From assembly GCA_032718475.1 (NCBI GenBank), contig JAUCBJ010007218.1, forward strand, positions 1 to 32,167: a stretch of DNA of 32,167 nucleotides, read 5' to 3'. The notes under the pieces are model-generated. The model worked only from the letters and a program-made list of their open reading frames with translations. It was not told the DNA's origin and searched no databases. The stretch is from Nemertoderma westbladi. Its lineage: Eukaryota; Xenacoelomorpha; Nemertodermatida; Nemertodermatidae. Of this stretch, positions 9,673-20,302 are shown in pieces. The translations under genes were made by a program, and so were the position numbers. Position 1 is the first letter of the stretch. Every line of letters begins with the position of its first letter.

Positions 9673-10909
9673 TGTAAAAGCTTTTGTGGGATAACTGATA
9701 CGTTTGCCTTTGCTGGCCAGTTCCCCCCCAGGCGCTGGAATACTCTAAAAGGGTTCTCTGACTGTATATATATTCCCCTCGCCCGCAAGGTACCTTTACA
9801 GGTGTTTTAACGGACATAAAAGTAATTCTGCTATATACGTGTTTTGGCGGACATGGTAAGGCAAAAAACCTGTAATGCACCAACTACCTTTCACAGCTTA
9901 GCCGTGATAATTCATATTACGACATCTAACAGCTGGTTGCTGACATGGAAACAGCCATTGGATGCATGGTTCTTTGTTTGGCTTGAGCCAATCAGAGCGA
10001 TTTTTCCTGTCGACGTGTAGCTTTTAGTCGATCATAAGGAGAGTGTTCAGTCTTACTGTTTTTTCTTGATACTTTGTTGTTATTGCTGTCTAAGCCAGAA
10101 ACACCGGCCTTTTGGTAAGAACTCTAGTAAACTGCTTGAATTATCGAAAGTATAAACTGTTACCTTACCTCATCTCACCTTGATACTTTACTTACTTAAT
10201 TTAATTGCATTAATCATATTGTTTGTACTGTTATTTTACCGTCAGTTATTAATTGTACCTATTTGTTGATGGAAATATTGCTATTTGGATAATACGGATA
10301 AATCACCCAATTCCCAATTTTCTTGATAACACTACAGGTTAGAGAGACCGGCTATACATAACAATTGCGATTTATATTAATGTGGTGTGTATTGAATCCA
10401 ATGTTATTTAGCAGACCCTACGTGAGTCAATTACTGCTCTCTTTATGTGTGATCAAATGTACTGACTGTCGGCAGAATAGTGTGTATGATCGTGATTGGT
10501 AACAAAGTATTTCCTAAAGAATACGCTTTATACTTTAATCATAAGCAGTATCGTTGCGTTTTAGTATAAGTCTTAGTTCTGTTTAAATAGATAAAGCGCC
10601 ACGTCCTAAAGGAACTGTTAATATTTCCCGAAAGCCAATAATATCTGTCAGAGATTAATTATTAACGATCTATCGAATAATACATTAGGTATACACTGCA
10701 ACCTTACACTGTAATAATACAATTCAAGCATCCGAATTCAGTCTCCCGGGTGTAGATCCATCGGGTGAATGATCGCGCATGGGCTGACTTCGGCTAATGT
10801 TTTGCGTATTAGCATAAATTATTGTCGTATGCTAAAGTGGTTTTAATTAACTAAAAGACATATAAATTTTGGCAGGTTAAACTGCTAAAGGTCTTCAAAA
10901 GCGCGAACA
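9673..10909 (+). repeat. Element A 5' LTR
   Basis: 1237 bp, TG...CA. Candidate promoter parts are CCAATCAGAGCG at 9988-9999, also kept in the LTR of relative B, and TCAGTCTT near 10047 as an initiator-like start. A tatatata run at about 9765 is a weaker TATA candidate. No canonical AATAAA was seen. The 3' third contains long blocks conserved with B (ccacgtcctaaaggaactg; gaattcagtctcccggg), suggesting a structured RNA function. Confidence 0.88.
9988..9999 (+). promoter_or_regulatory. CCAAT box in A 5' LTR
   Basis: CCAATCAGAGCG lies about 60 bp before an initiator-like TCAGTC. The identical 12 bases occur in the A 3' LTR (16279-16290) and in the otherwise diverged B LTR (17405-17416), which argues for selection on it as an NF-Y-type promoter site. 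Confidence 0.5.
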
Positions 10910-11038
10910 GTAACAGTTTATAATATCTTATTGCAGTAGGCAATAAGGTTGCAAGTGTAGGCATTAAATACAGCTTAATACTGTTCTGTCGAACAGTAAC
11001 AGTTTATAATCTTATTGCAGTAGGCAATAAGGTTGCAA
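10905..11038 (+). repeat. Duplicated LTR/leader junction with hairpin
   Basis: The 50 bases at 10905-10954, beginning GAACAGTAACAG inside the LTR end, recur at 10991-11038. Each copy contains a perfect 8-bp hairpin, CTTATTGC-AGTAG-GCAATAAG (10927-10947 and 11011-11031). A primer-binding site is expected here, but no usual TGG-start match to a tRNA 3' end is evident. Relative B has a single counterpart (18264 on, ataacagatattgc). Confidence 0.7.
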
Positions 11039-11297
11039 ACTACCGTAGTGACCGGTAAAACTGAACCGGTACTTTGTAGGTCAGTAGGCCTAACTGTCAT
11101 CACCGGTACCGGTACTGCTGTACAAGTACATTTAGTATTATTCGATTTTGATTATTGTATACCGGTAGGCTGTTTAAGAGATTAGGGACTGTACACCCCT
11201 TGTTTCTTTTGGAGCTTACTTATTTCTGTCAGTTTTATTTCCTAGTAAGTTAATATTGAGCTGAAGACGTGTAAGTCTGCTCAGATTGTTCAGATAA

Positions 11298-11871
11298 TTG
11301 TAGGCTGAGCTGCTGTCTGACTGTGGTTGGGTTTGGAGAGATTACGGCGTGTGTAGAGTTTGTCTGATAAAGTGCCGTTAGTAAGTTGGGGCAGCCATAA
11401 GCGGTAAGGTCAATCCCCTCTTAAAGAGTAAGTCGTACTACCGTGTTAGAACGCATACTAACTAACAGTTTCAGAGTCTGCATATACTGTAGTTTATCTA
11501 GGCTTGATCGTAGTCTGCCAGTGTTTTAGCCTGTGTTTGTTTGTGTGGTCTGTTCAGGTACCGTAATAGTTATTACTCAAATATTTGTAGGCTGGATTGT
11601 TGTCTAGCTATTTTTGGGTCTGAAGGGATTGCTGCGTGTGTAGAGTTGGTCTGATCAAGTGCCGTTAGTAAGTTGGGGCAGCCATAAGCGGTAAGGTCAA
11701 TCCCCTCTTAAAGAGTAAGTCGTACTACCGTGTTAGCACGCATACTAACTAACAGTTTCAGAATCTGCACATACAGTAGTTTGTTTAGGCTTAATAGTAG
11801 TCTGCCAGCGTTTGGTTTGTATTTGTTTGAGTATTCTGTACGGGTAGCGTAATATTTATTATTCAGAGTTT
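11298..11871 (+). repeat. Leader module of A, two tandem copies of 287 bp
   Basis: Copies at 11298-11584 and 11585-11871. Their middle (gtaagttggggcagcc through agtaagtcgtactacc) is nearly identical in both. Each can form GGGG...CCCC pairing and a CTCTT/AAGAG mini-hairpin. No ORF runs through them. They lie in the long 5' untranslated leader, where packaging or translation signals are expected. Confidence 0.8.
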
Positions 11872-12168
11872 ATGCGATTATTCGCAACATTCATGTCCCC
11901 AAGTTTATTCCTACAGTAATTGTGCTTGTTATACATACCGTTATAGTTAAACTAACCCCGGTACTACATCAGGGCTGCTTGGCGTAGGTAAAGACTGACG
12001 ACTTTGTGCTTCGGTCACTCCAGCAGATGCCGTGGTTCTTTTAACTGTTCAAGTATATTTAACTACTGATTATTTGTTATACCGGTACTTGTACCTAATT
12101 TAGGGTTTAGAGTACAGTGCCTTCCGAAGTAATTAGTGTAGGCAGTATATTTGTGTCACTATTTCACC

Positions 12169-15100
12169 ATGATGTATCTTACCGCAGATCGTCCACTGCC
12201 TGTTGTCCCGGACAGTTTTGAACAAATGGAAGAGTATTGCAAAACTGGAGAACGATCACCCGCGTTTCCTCTGCAGGACGTACGTCTTTGGTATTATTGT
12301 GACTCATGTCCTAGACCTAACCAGCAAACGGAAAGACATAAACATCCGCGGAGACGTTGTGCTAAACACAGTTTTACGCGTTATACTTACGGGAGTTTCG
12401 AGCGAAACCTGTTCGACGTATCCCCTGCGATCGCCCGTTTAAAACGATCGCTAAATAAACCCATGATCAGAGTTCCGGAATACTCGGTCAGACCTCCCCA
12501 TTTCCCCGTGAGACCTCAAACTCTTGATCCTAACAGTATCACAGATCCTCCCGAATTATACTCACTGTTCAAGGATTTGGTGTTACCCGAGCAGCTAATC
12601 GGTGGTGCTCCGGCGGTAGGTTCGTTAGATATTCGACCATCCTATTTAACCGGATTGGGACGCGGACATCTAACCTCGCCTTTTAATCCTTACAACCGGC
12701 CAGGATTAACGCCGATACAACCTGCCACGGAAGTCGAGGAGAGTGTCATTAGAAACGCTCTAGACGCCATCCGACAGAAAATCGGAAAGGGAACCCAGGA
12801 TTTTCTAGAGAAACGTAAATTACAGCAGCAGGTCCAATCGGTAAAAGAGCTAGCCTTGCCGCAGTTTGATAGAGAAATCCAAAACCTCGAAGAGGACATC
12901 GAGCTTGGACGTACGTATTCTCTACAGGAGTTTCTGGAAGAACGCTTACAGAAACAAGCGGAGGAGAATCAACTGGAGGAGAGGCATACGGAAATGGATG
13001 AGAGGGAAGAAGCCGCTTTAGCCCAACCCGAAACTCAGATACTCATAACCGATCTCTACTCTAAAACCGTCCGTCATCCCTCGATGGTTCCGCATTTCGG
13101 AGATAAACTTTTCGCAAAGATACAACCCCAACCGGTTGATATCAGCATAAGATCGCAAAATCTTATCGCCGACGCTCCTATGTTACAGCGTCCGCCAATC
13201 GAGGCCGCTCGAGTTGACGGTATACTCGTTGAACCTCCGGACAATCGAGCGGATCTTGTCCGTCGTATGGTACACGATGTCAACATACGCGCTAGACCTT
13301 TACAGAACTCTTTTTATGGAATTAAAGATCACCCTTATTACGTTAATCTGACTCAATATTATATGGTAAAACCAGAAGATCCGACGCATGATTTAAAGTT
13401 TCTACCACTAATAAATCCTCTGGACATTGTCGAACTCGAACAATTACAAAAACATCTGGATCAATTAGTAAAGGCAAACTCATTTCGAAAACCATATAAC
13501 GTTTCTCGAATAGAGAAGGATACAGAACCTCCTTATAATCTCGATGGATTTATTAAAACTCGATTAGTCCATTGGAATCTAGACGTATTATTCGAGGAGG
13601 AGAAAATCCAAAGATATGGAAATGTGGAGACGTATACCACTCGATATATGAAGTATAGTGATCTCCCTGACGCTAATCAATGCGCCACCTTGTGGCATCC
13701 GGTAGGGATGACCCTCGAGAACGCCACCAAAGAGTGGAATGAAACTCTTAATATCATTGAGATGTATGGCGTTGTTACTTATGATAACGAAGGTAGCGTT
13801 CCAATCGGAGAATTAGGAACTACGCGCATGATACATATACGCGGATTAGCTGGCTCCACTCACGTGTTTACGCGAGCGTGTTCCGACGTGATCGATTATT
13901 CCTTCGAAACTCTCACCGAAACGCAGAAGAATCTCCGACATGGACAATTCGAACTCGCGCAGCGTTACGTCATCGACACCGAACGCAAACCGGCCATGGG
14001 TATCGATGGATCGATGTTACCCCAACCCGTTCTCGAGATGTTATTCAACGAAAGAATTGTTAAAATCGGCTCAGCTGTTTATGGAGATCTCCAAAACGAC
14101 TTTCGGAATATGGAGAATATCCCCTATCCTTTCGTGGATACTCAGCTGATAGCGCCTTGGGCCGAAGGCCGAGGTTTCTTTCGCACCATGTATGCTAATG
14201 TGTCTAGCAACATTACAAAGGTGCAACGAACTTCCATCGGACATCTTGCCTTTCAGGAATACGGGTGGAATTTCAAAGTCGGAAATCCCATCAACTATCA
14301 ACAAGTATACGGAGACCATTATTCTCGATTATACTTTGACGGACCATTAACCGCACCTGGCGCCGTGTATAGCTTCATGAGTGTTCCACTCCGACCCTCC
14401 TTAGCTATCTACACGATCTTCGAAAACACCGCACTTTCCGGTTGGCTAGCCGATGTGTGCAGTCGTACTATACGCGCCCATCCATTAATCCTTGGGACCA
14501 AACTCGCTAAGCTAGATGAACATAATAAATTCATCCGCTTTGAATGTTTCCGACGGTTTTTAACCCCGTTTCGCAACGTGGATAGCCAATTCAAAGACCG
14601 CGCTTTGACCAAGCTCAGCTTAAGAGACTCAGCTGCGGAGAAGTTGGATAGCGCTGGATTCGCTATTTTCCGAGACATTTGTGTGATAAACCTGCACTCC
14701 TCGGTTATCCAAAGACCTCGGATCCCCACCGGTTATTCTGTCGTGGAAATTCAGACGGTAGGTCCACTTGAGGAGACGGCCATACCTACCTCAACTATAC
14801 AAGGGGAAGACGAACCCATATGTTTAGAATCGGAAGAGATTCAGCCCCCCACGGCTCGGAGTAGCGATAGTGACTATATATTGGAATGGTATCAAGGTCC
14901 ACAGTGTCTTACTGCGTATGATTATCGCCATGCCAATTATGTTTCTCGACAACGTTGTCGGCTGTGCGCATCGAGAGACCATATTACGTCTATGGACACC
15001 AACGATCTTTGTTCCTATTTCCACGAGCAACCGTCGATGGAAATCTATTGTGCATATTGTCGGCTTAATAATTTGCACATTTTTGCCGTCTGCCCCCAAT

Positions 15101-15885
15101 TTATGACTCAATGCCATCATTGTCAATTAAAAGGACACGCCAGCTTTGATTGTCCCTTCAACCATGATTTAGAGAGCGTAGATGAGATGATTGTACTACG
15201 TTATATCAGAGCTTGGGAAGCGAACGCTGATTTACATTGTGATTCACGCCATCGCTATTATCCCGGACGCGCCTACGAAGGAGTTTATGCGTTCCATCCA
15301 TATTTGTTTGCCTCCGTCGAGCAAAAATCGCGCCTATCAAGTTATGAACTATTGAAGCGCGTTGGAGAATGTATTTCAACCAAATATGTACGTAAATTTC
15401 TCAGGAGCATTAATCCGAGTGACATCCAGTCTTACAACTTAATAAACTTTATCCGTCAAGACCCTGCCTATGGAGACTTATTCGTCAACTCACACCCTGA
15501 GTTACAAGAAGTATATCGACGGCCTTACGAGTATCGAGCCCGCGAACGCGAGTTAGAAAGAACCATTAAACCAAGGAAGTTTCTAACTGCCTATGGTCCA
15601 CCCACAGCCCTCGTTCAGACCACTCGTAAAGGACCCGTAAGAGCGGCTGTCTTGAAACGAGCTCTCAAAGCCGTTAGACCCCTCTCCCCGGACGTTGATG
15701 TCAATCAACCCGGTACTTCGACCGGCGGATATACCGATCGCAACCCCATACCTTCTGATGCAATCATATTGCACCCTTCACCCAGGAGTTATAGCCCTCC
15801 TCGTAAAGTGGCTCGCCCCAAAGAGAAAAGGACTCTTGCTAGCTTTAAAAAACTGCGTAAACGCCGTCCGCGCAAGAAAGACTAA
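12169..15885 (+). CDS. Giant Gag-like protein of element A
   Basis: 1238 codons from the first ATG (12169, context ttcaccATGa, a good Kozak match) to 15885, uninterrupted. Unusually long for a Gag. The N terminus has a small Cys cluster (YYCDSC at about 43-48). Residues about 190-290 are charged and helix-rich, probably coiled coil. The large middle (about 300-900) matches nothing I recognise. A zinc-binding block follows: CRLC-x4-H-x9-C at about 930, CAYC-x5-H-x4-C at about 960, and a canonical retroviral knuckle CHHC-x4-H-x4-C at about 982. The last 120 residues are strongly basic and proline-rich (KKLRKRRPRKKD end), suited to RNA or nuclear binding. Placement between identical-length LTRs and after a long leader fits a structural, RNA-packaging protein. 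The Gag role is inferred from the knuckles and context; no capsid homology is visible to me. Confidence 0.7.
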   Translation: MMYLTADRPLPVVPDSFEQMEEYCKTGERSPAFPLQDVRLWYYCDSCPRPNQQTERHKHPRRRCAKHSFTRYTYGSFERNLFDVSPAIARLKRSLNKPMIRVPEYSVRPPHFPVRPQTLDPNSITDPPELYSLFKDLVLPEQLIGGAPAVGSLDIRPSYLTGLGRGHLTSPFNPYNRPGLTPIQPATEVEESVIRNALDAIRQKIGKGTQDFLEKRKLQQQVQSVKELALPQFDREIQNLEEDIELGRTYSLQEFLEERLQKQAEENQLEERHTEMDEREEAALAQPETQILITDLYSKTVRHPSMVPHFGDKLFAKIQPQPVDISIRSQNLIADAPMLQRPPIEAARVDGILVEPPDNRADLVRRMVHDVNIRARPLQNSFYGIKDHPYYVNLTQYYMVKPEDPTHDLKFLPLINPLDIVELEQLQKHLDQLVKANSFRKPYNVSRIEKDTEPPYNLDGFIKTRLVHWNLDVLFEEEKIQRYGNVETYTTRYMKYSDLPDANQCATLWHPVGMTLENATKEWNETLNIIEMYGVVTYDNEGSVPIGELGTTRMIHIRGLAGSTHVFTRACSDVIDYSFETLTETQKNLRHGQFELAQRYVIDTERKPAMGIDGSMLPQPVLEMLFNERIVKIGSAVYGDLQNDFRNMENIPYPFVDTQLIAPWAEGRGFFRTMYANVSSNITKVQRTSIGHLAFQEYGWNFKVGNPINYQQVYGDHYSRLYFDGPLTAPGAVYSFMSVPLRPSLAIYTIFENTALSGWLADVCSRTIRAHPLILGTKLAKLDEHNKFIRFECFRRFLTPFRNVDSQFKDRALTKLSLRDSAAEKLDSAGFAIFRDICVINLHSSVIQRPRIPTGYSVVEIQTVGPLEETAIPTSTIQGEDEPICLESEEIQPPTARSSDSDYILEWYQGPQCLTAYDYRHANYVSRQRCRLCASRDHITSMDTNDLCSYFHEQPSMEIYCAYCRLNNLHIFAVCPQFMTQCHHCQLKGHASFDCPFNHDLESVDEMIVLRYIRAWEANADLHCDSRHRYYPGRAYEGVYAFHPYLFASVEQKSRLSSYELLKRVGECISTKYVRKFLRSINPSDIQSYNLINFIRQDPAYGDLFVNSHPELQEVYRRPYEYRARERELERTIKPRKFLTAYGPPTALVQTTRKGPVRAAVLKRALKAVRPLSPDVDVNQPGTSTGGYTDRNPIPSDAIILHPSPRSYSPPRKVARPKEKRTLASFKKLRKRRPRKKD

Positions 15886-15963
15886 CTGTTTAGAGTATTT
15901 TTATATTTTAGAAACTGTGATTTTGTATATTTTATAGACTTAAATCCCATTTTCTGGGAGCGG

Positions 15964-17200
15964 TGTAAAAGCTTTTGTGGGATAACTGATACGTTTGCCT
16001 TTGCTGGCCAGTTCCCCCCCAGGCGCTGGAATACTCTAAAAAGGTTTTCTAACTGTATATATATTCCCCTCGCCCGCAAGGTACCTTTACAGGTGTTTTA
16101 ACGGACATAAAAATAATTCTGTTATATACGTGTTTTAGTGGACATGGTAAGGCAAAAAACCTGCAATGCACCAACTACCTTTCACAGCTTAGCCGTGATA
16201 ATTCATATTACGACATCTAACAGCTGGTTGCTGACATGGAAACAGCCATTGGACGCACGGTTCTTTGTTTGGCTTGAGCCAATCAGAGCGATTTTTCCTG
16301 TCGACGTGTAGCTTTTAGTCGATCATAAGGAGAGTGTTCAGTCTTACTGTTTTTTCTTGATACTTTGTTGTTATTGCTGTCTAAGCCAGAAACACCGGCC
16401 TTTTGGGAAGAACTCTAGTAAACTGCTTGAATTATCGAAAGTATAAACTGTTACCTTACCTCATCTCACCTTGATACTTTACTTACTTAATTTAATTGCA
16501 TTAATCATATTGTTTGTACTGTTATTTTACCGTCAGTTATTAATTGTACCTATTTGTTGATGGAAATATTGCTATTTGGATAATACGGATAAATCACCCA
16601 ATTCCCAATTTTCTTGATAACACTACAGGTTAGAGAGACCGGCTATACATAACAATTGCGATTTATATTAATGTGGTGTGTATTGAATCCAATGTTATTT
16701 AGCAGACCCTACGTGAGTCAATTACTGCTCTCTTTATGTGTGATCAAATGTACTGACTGTCGGCAGAATAGTGTGTATGATCGTGATTGGTAACAAAGTA
16801 TTTCCTAAAGAATACGCTTTATACTTTAATCATAAGCAGTATCGTTGCGTTTTAGTATAAGTCTTAGTTCTGTTTAAATAGATAAAGCGCCACGTCCTAA
16901 AGGAACTGTTAATATTTCCCGAAAGCCAATAATATCTGTCAGAGATTAATTATTAACGATCTATCGAATAATACATTAGGTATACACTGCAACCTTACAC
17001 TGTAATAATACAATTCAAGCATCCGAATTCAGTCTCCCGGGTGTAGATCCATCGGGTGAATGATCGCGCATGGGCTGACTTCGGCTAATGTTTTGCGTAT
17101 TAGCATAAATTATTGTCGTATGCTAAAGTGGTTTTAATTAACTAAAAGACATATAAATTTTGGCAGGTTAAACTGCTAAAGGTCTTCAAAAGCGCGAACA
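15964..17200 (+). repeat. Element A 3' LTR
   Basis: 1237 bp, same length as the 5' copy. The differences I can see fall in the first ~480 bp and are nearly all transitions; the remainder reads as identical. It begins after gggagcgg and is followed by GGCCG (17201-17205). Confidence 0.88.
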
Positions 17201-17205
17201 GGCCG

Positions 17206-18263
17206 TGTCCTTACTGTACTGGTGTTTTAGAGGACATAAAAGCCATTTCTTCTGTATTTGTACTTTAGAGGACATAATCCGCAATTTCGTGACGCAATAA
17301 GCTAGATATTCTTGAAAACAGTGTCGCTACCATGACGACGGCTAACAGCTGATATTGCCACATCGAACATTTCTTTGTTCTTTGTTCTCTCTTTGTACGG
17401 TCGACCAATCAGAGCGTTTTTTGTCTCTGTGTTGGAAGTTGGATACAGAAACTCAGGAATTCAGTTATATGTTTTTGCCCAGAGCCTAAGAACACCGGCT
17501 TTTGGCACCTCCGTGTTTCAGTCTTTAGCTTAACATTAGTAGGCTTAATTATAGAACGTATATCTGTTATCTAAACATATCATGCATATCTTACTTAACA
17601 TTACTGCTTTTGCTGTCGGTTATTCATTATATTTGTTGATGGAAGATTATATTTGGAATACTGATCAATAGTCAGACACCCCAATCTTCTTGATATACTA
17701 AAGGTTAGAGAGACCGGTTACAGATAAACGATTGCGACTTAAGTTAAGTGGTGTGAAGTGAATCTAATGCTATTTTATAGGCCCTACATGTATTGTCTGT
17801 TATTCTCTTTGTATGTGACTAAAATTAGTGAAGGTCGGCAGATTGGTGTGCAGCATTGTGCAGCATTGTGTATGATTGTGACTGATAACAAAGCATCTCC
17901 TAAAGAATGCGCCATATACATGAATCTATAGCCATCTCATTGCGTCTGGTTTAAGTCATAACTCTGTTTACATATTTAGAGCCCCACGTCCTAAAGGAAC
18001 TGTTAATATTTCCCGAAAGTGAATAATATTTGTCAGAGATTATATATTACGATCAGTCGAATAATACAGTAGGCTTACACCATCAATCATTAAGCTTCCG
18101 AATTCAGTCTCCCGGGTATATCCAGCGGGTGAATGATTGCGCATAGACTGGCTTCGGCTAATGTAGTGTATCAAATACTCGTCATAGGCTAAAGACTATC
18201 TATCATCTAAAAGACATCCTAATTTGGCAGGTTAAACTGTCAAAGGTCTTAAAAGCGCAAACA
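17206..18263 (+). repeat. Element B 5' LTR, relative of A
   Basis: Starts TGTCCTTACTG directly after the GGCCG and ends GCGCAAACA, about 1058 bp. It aligns along its length with the A LTR but is clearly diverged and lacks roughly the first 120 bp. Shared blocks include CCAATCAGAGCG (17405-17416), the aacaccggc block, cacgtcctaaaggaactg, cgaattcagtctcccggg and ggcaggttaaactg. No second copy of this LTR occurs in the window, so B's 3' end is missing, truncated or outside. Confidence 0.75.
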
Positions 18264-19425
18264 ATAACAGATATTGCTTCTGGATTGCGGTGTAAGCAAT
18301 CTAGTCGAAAGTACCGGTCGACCGGTAATCTGTAGGCCTGACTGCCTGATCATCCGGACCGGTACCTACAGCAGTACAGGTACAGCAGTATTATTCGATT
18401 TTTATAATTATATACTGGTGGGCCTTAATAATTAATCAGGGACGGCCGCCCTGGTTTTTTATTGAGATTTTACTTGTTTCTGTCAAGTTTTATTTATTTG
18501 TAGGTTAATATTGAGCAGAAGGCGTGTAAGCTTGCTCCGATTGTACAGATAATTTGTAGGCTGGACTGTTGTCTAACCGTTGTTAAGTCTGAACGGATTG
18601 CAGTGTGTGTAGAGCATCTGTCCGATAAAGTGCTAAGTTAGGAAAGTAGGGGCTTCAAGTGCTGTGAGGTAAACCCCCTGTGAAAGAATAAGTCGTACTA
18701 CTGGGTTAGAACGCATACTAACTAATCATCTCGGAGTCTGCATATACTGTAGTTTATTTAGGCTTGATAGTAGTCTGCCAGCGTTTGGTCTGTACTTTGT
18801 TTGTGTAGTCTGTACGGGTAGCGTATAATTTTATTTAGATAATTTGTAGGCTGGATAGTTGTCTGGCTGTTGTTGGGTTTGAGGAAATTTCGGTATGTGT
18901 AGAGCATCTGTCCGAAAAGGTGCTAGTTGGGAACGTAGGGGCTTCAAGTGCTGTGAGGTAAACCCCCTGTGAAAGAATAAGTCGTACTACTGGGTTAGAA
19001 CGCATACTAAGTAATCATTTCGGAGTCTGCATATACCGTAGTTTGTTTAGGCTTGATAGTAGTCTGTCAGTATTTGGTCTGCATTTTGTTTGAGTAGTTG
19101 TACGCGTAGCGTAATATTTATTATTCAGAGTTTATGCTATTATTCGCAACATTCATTCCCCAAGTTTATTCCTACAGTAATTGTGTTTGTTATACATACC
19201 GTTATAGTTAAACTAACCCCGGTACTACATCAGGGCTGCTCGGCGTAGGTAAAGACTGGAGATTTTGTGCTTTAGTCACTCCGGCAGATACCGTGGTTCT
19301 TTTAGCTGTTCAAGTATTTTTAACTACTAATTATTTGTTGTACAAGTACTTGTACCTAATTTAGGGTTTAGTGTACAGTGCTTTCCGAAAGCAATTAGTG
19401 TGTAGGCAGTATATTTGTGTTGTAA
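18264..19425 (+). repeat. Element B leader with two tandem 290-bp modules
   Basis: Homologous to the A leader, ending at the aggcagtatatttgtgt block that in A stands just before the ORF start. Modules lie at 18551-18840 and 18841-19130, spaced 290 bp. Their centre (aggggcttcaagtgctgtg through aaaccccctgtg) is the same in both B copies but differs from both A copies. Similarity to A ends near 19425, so B lacks the Gag-like ORF at this place. Confidence 0.7.
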
Positions 19426-20281
19426 AGTGGTTAATAGGCACGTTGGTTCTGGTAGAACGCGGTAATTAATCTCTAGGTAGGAACACTCCGTGATACATAA
19501 CGTAGTACCTATAGCGATACGGTTATAGGTCGTCAGGCGGTGGTATTTTCCTATCTGGACAACGCAGTATATTTACTACTACTTATTATTTTCAAATACC
19601 GTAGTAACCTGTCCGTTGTAATAACCAGATATTCTAACCCTTTGTTAGGCTGGTTAGTAGACTTCTTGTAAAATTACCCTAAAAATTTGTATTTGAGTAT
19701 TTGTAATTAAATTTTTTGTGTTTATTTAGAGATTGTAATCTCAACCCGAATTGTACGTAATTCGTAGTATTAAGTAACTTAGGTAAATTAGAATTATTTG
19801 TTTTAGTGTCTAACAAGTAGCACTCCACTGAGAGCGCACAGCTTATGTGTAGTGACTCCCCCAGAAATAATAACATTTATTTCAAACATTGACAAAACCC
19901 ATTAACCCTATCCATACCGGGGGGGGGGGACTTTTGGAGACGCACTTTATTTGATAGCTTGGTTCAAAGCCAAACCACATTTATTGCAAGTGAAATTCCG
20001 TTACATTTCCTAAAATTTATTATTCTTTATCTTAAAACAAAAATTAATTTTCATATTATTATTTATGACCATGAAAATGACTCGTAAACTGACCTGTCTC
20101 TGAAACTGTCATATTATTGCTGAACTATTATAGGCGGGAAATTTAAAATTCAATCAATTTAATATAAATTTAAAATCAATTTAAACATAATTATAGTATA
20201 TAAATATTATATTTCAGCATTAGTGTGTGGCATATTTAGATAGAGGAATAAATTTTGTATCTAAAACTTTTTACTTTAAAG
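19426..20281. other. Unassigned DNA between B leader and BEL/Pao frame
   Basis: No ORF, LTR match or known RNA gene. It becomes very AT-rich toward 20280, with a run of 10 G at about 19919. A pyrimidine-rich ttatatttcag at about 20205-20216 could serve as a splice acceptor, and TAGGTAAAG in both leaders (about 11982 and 19246) could serve as a donor. That is only a possibility. A deletion or insertion junction explains the region equally well. Confidence 0.4.
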
Positions 20282-20302
20282 TAATATCATCACACCCACC
20301 GT

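Larger units (their letters stand above)
9668..17205 (+). mobile_element. LTR retrotransposon A, complete, Gag-like ORF only
   Basis: Two direct LTRs of equal length (9673-10909 and 15964-17200) bound a 5.05-kb interior, and the five bases GGCCG stand directly outside both ends as a target-site duplication. LTRs start TGTAAAAG and end GAACA, giving TG...CA ends. A purine-rich tract (gggagcgg) sits immediately before the 3' LTR. The interior has a 1.26-kb leader and a single ORF. There is no protease, RT, RNase H or integrase anywhere in it, so its copying must depend on enzymes from another element. By eye the LTRs differ at about a dozen positions, which means a recent insertion. The superfamily cannot be assigned without pol. 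Confidence 0.88.

Noticed and set aside
9040-9883. Open frames overlapping the GC-rich ORF in other frames and on the minus strand
   Set aside because: They are by-products of the GC-rich composition; the 8994 frame alone has the Kozak context and the splice-donor end.
12169-15885. A captured host gene or endogenous virus capsid in element A
   Set aside because: The canonical CCHC knuckle, basic tail and position directly after the leader favour a Gag-like origin; no host or virus family is recognisable. Not excluded, but unsupported.
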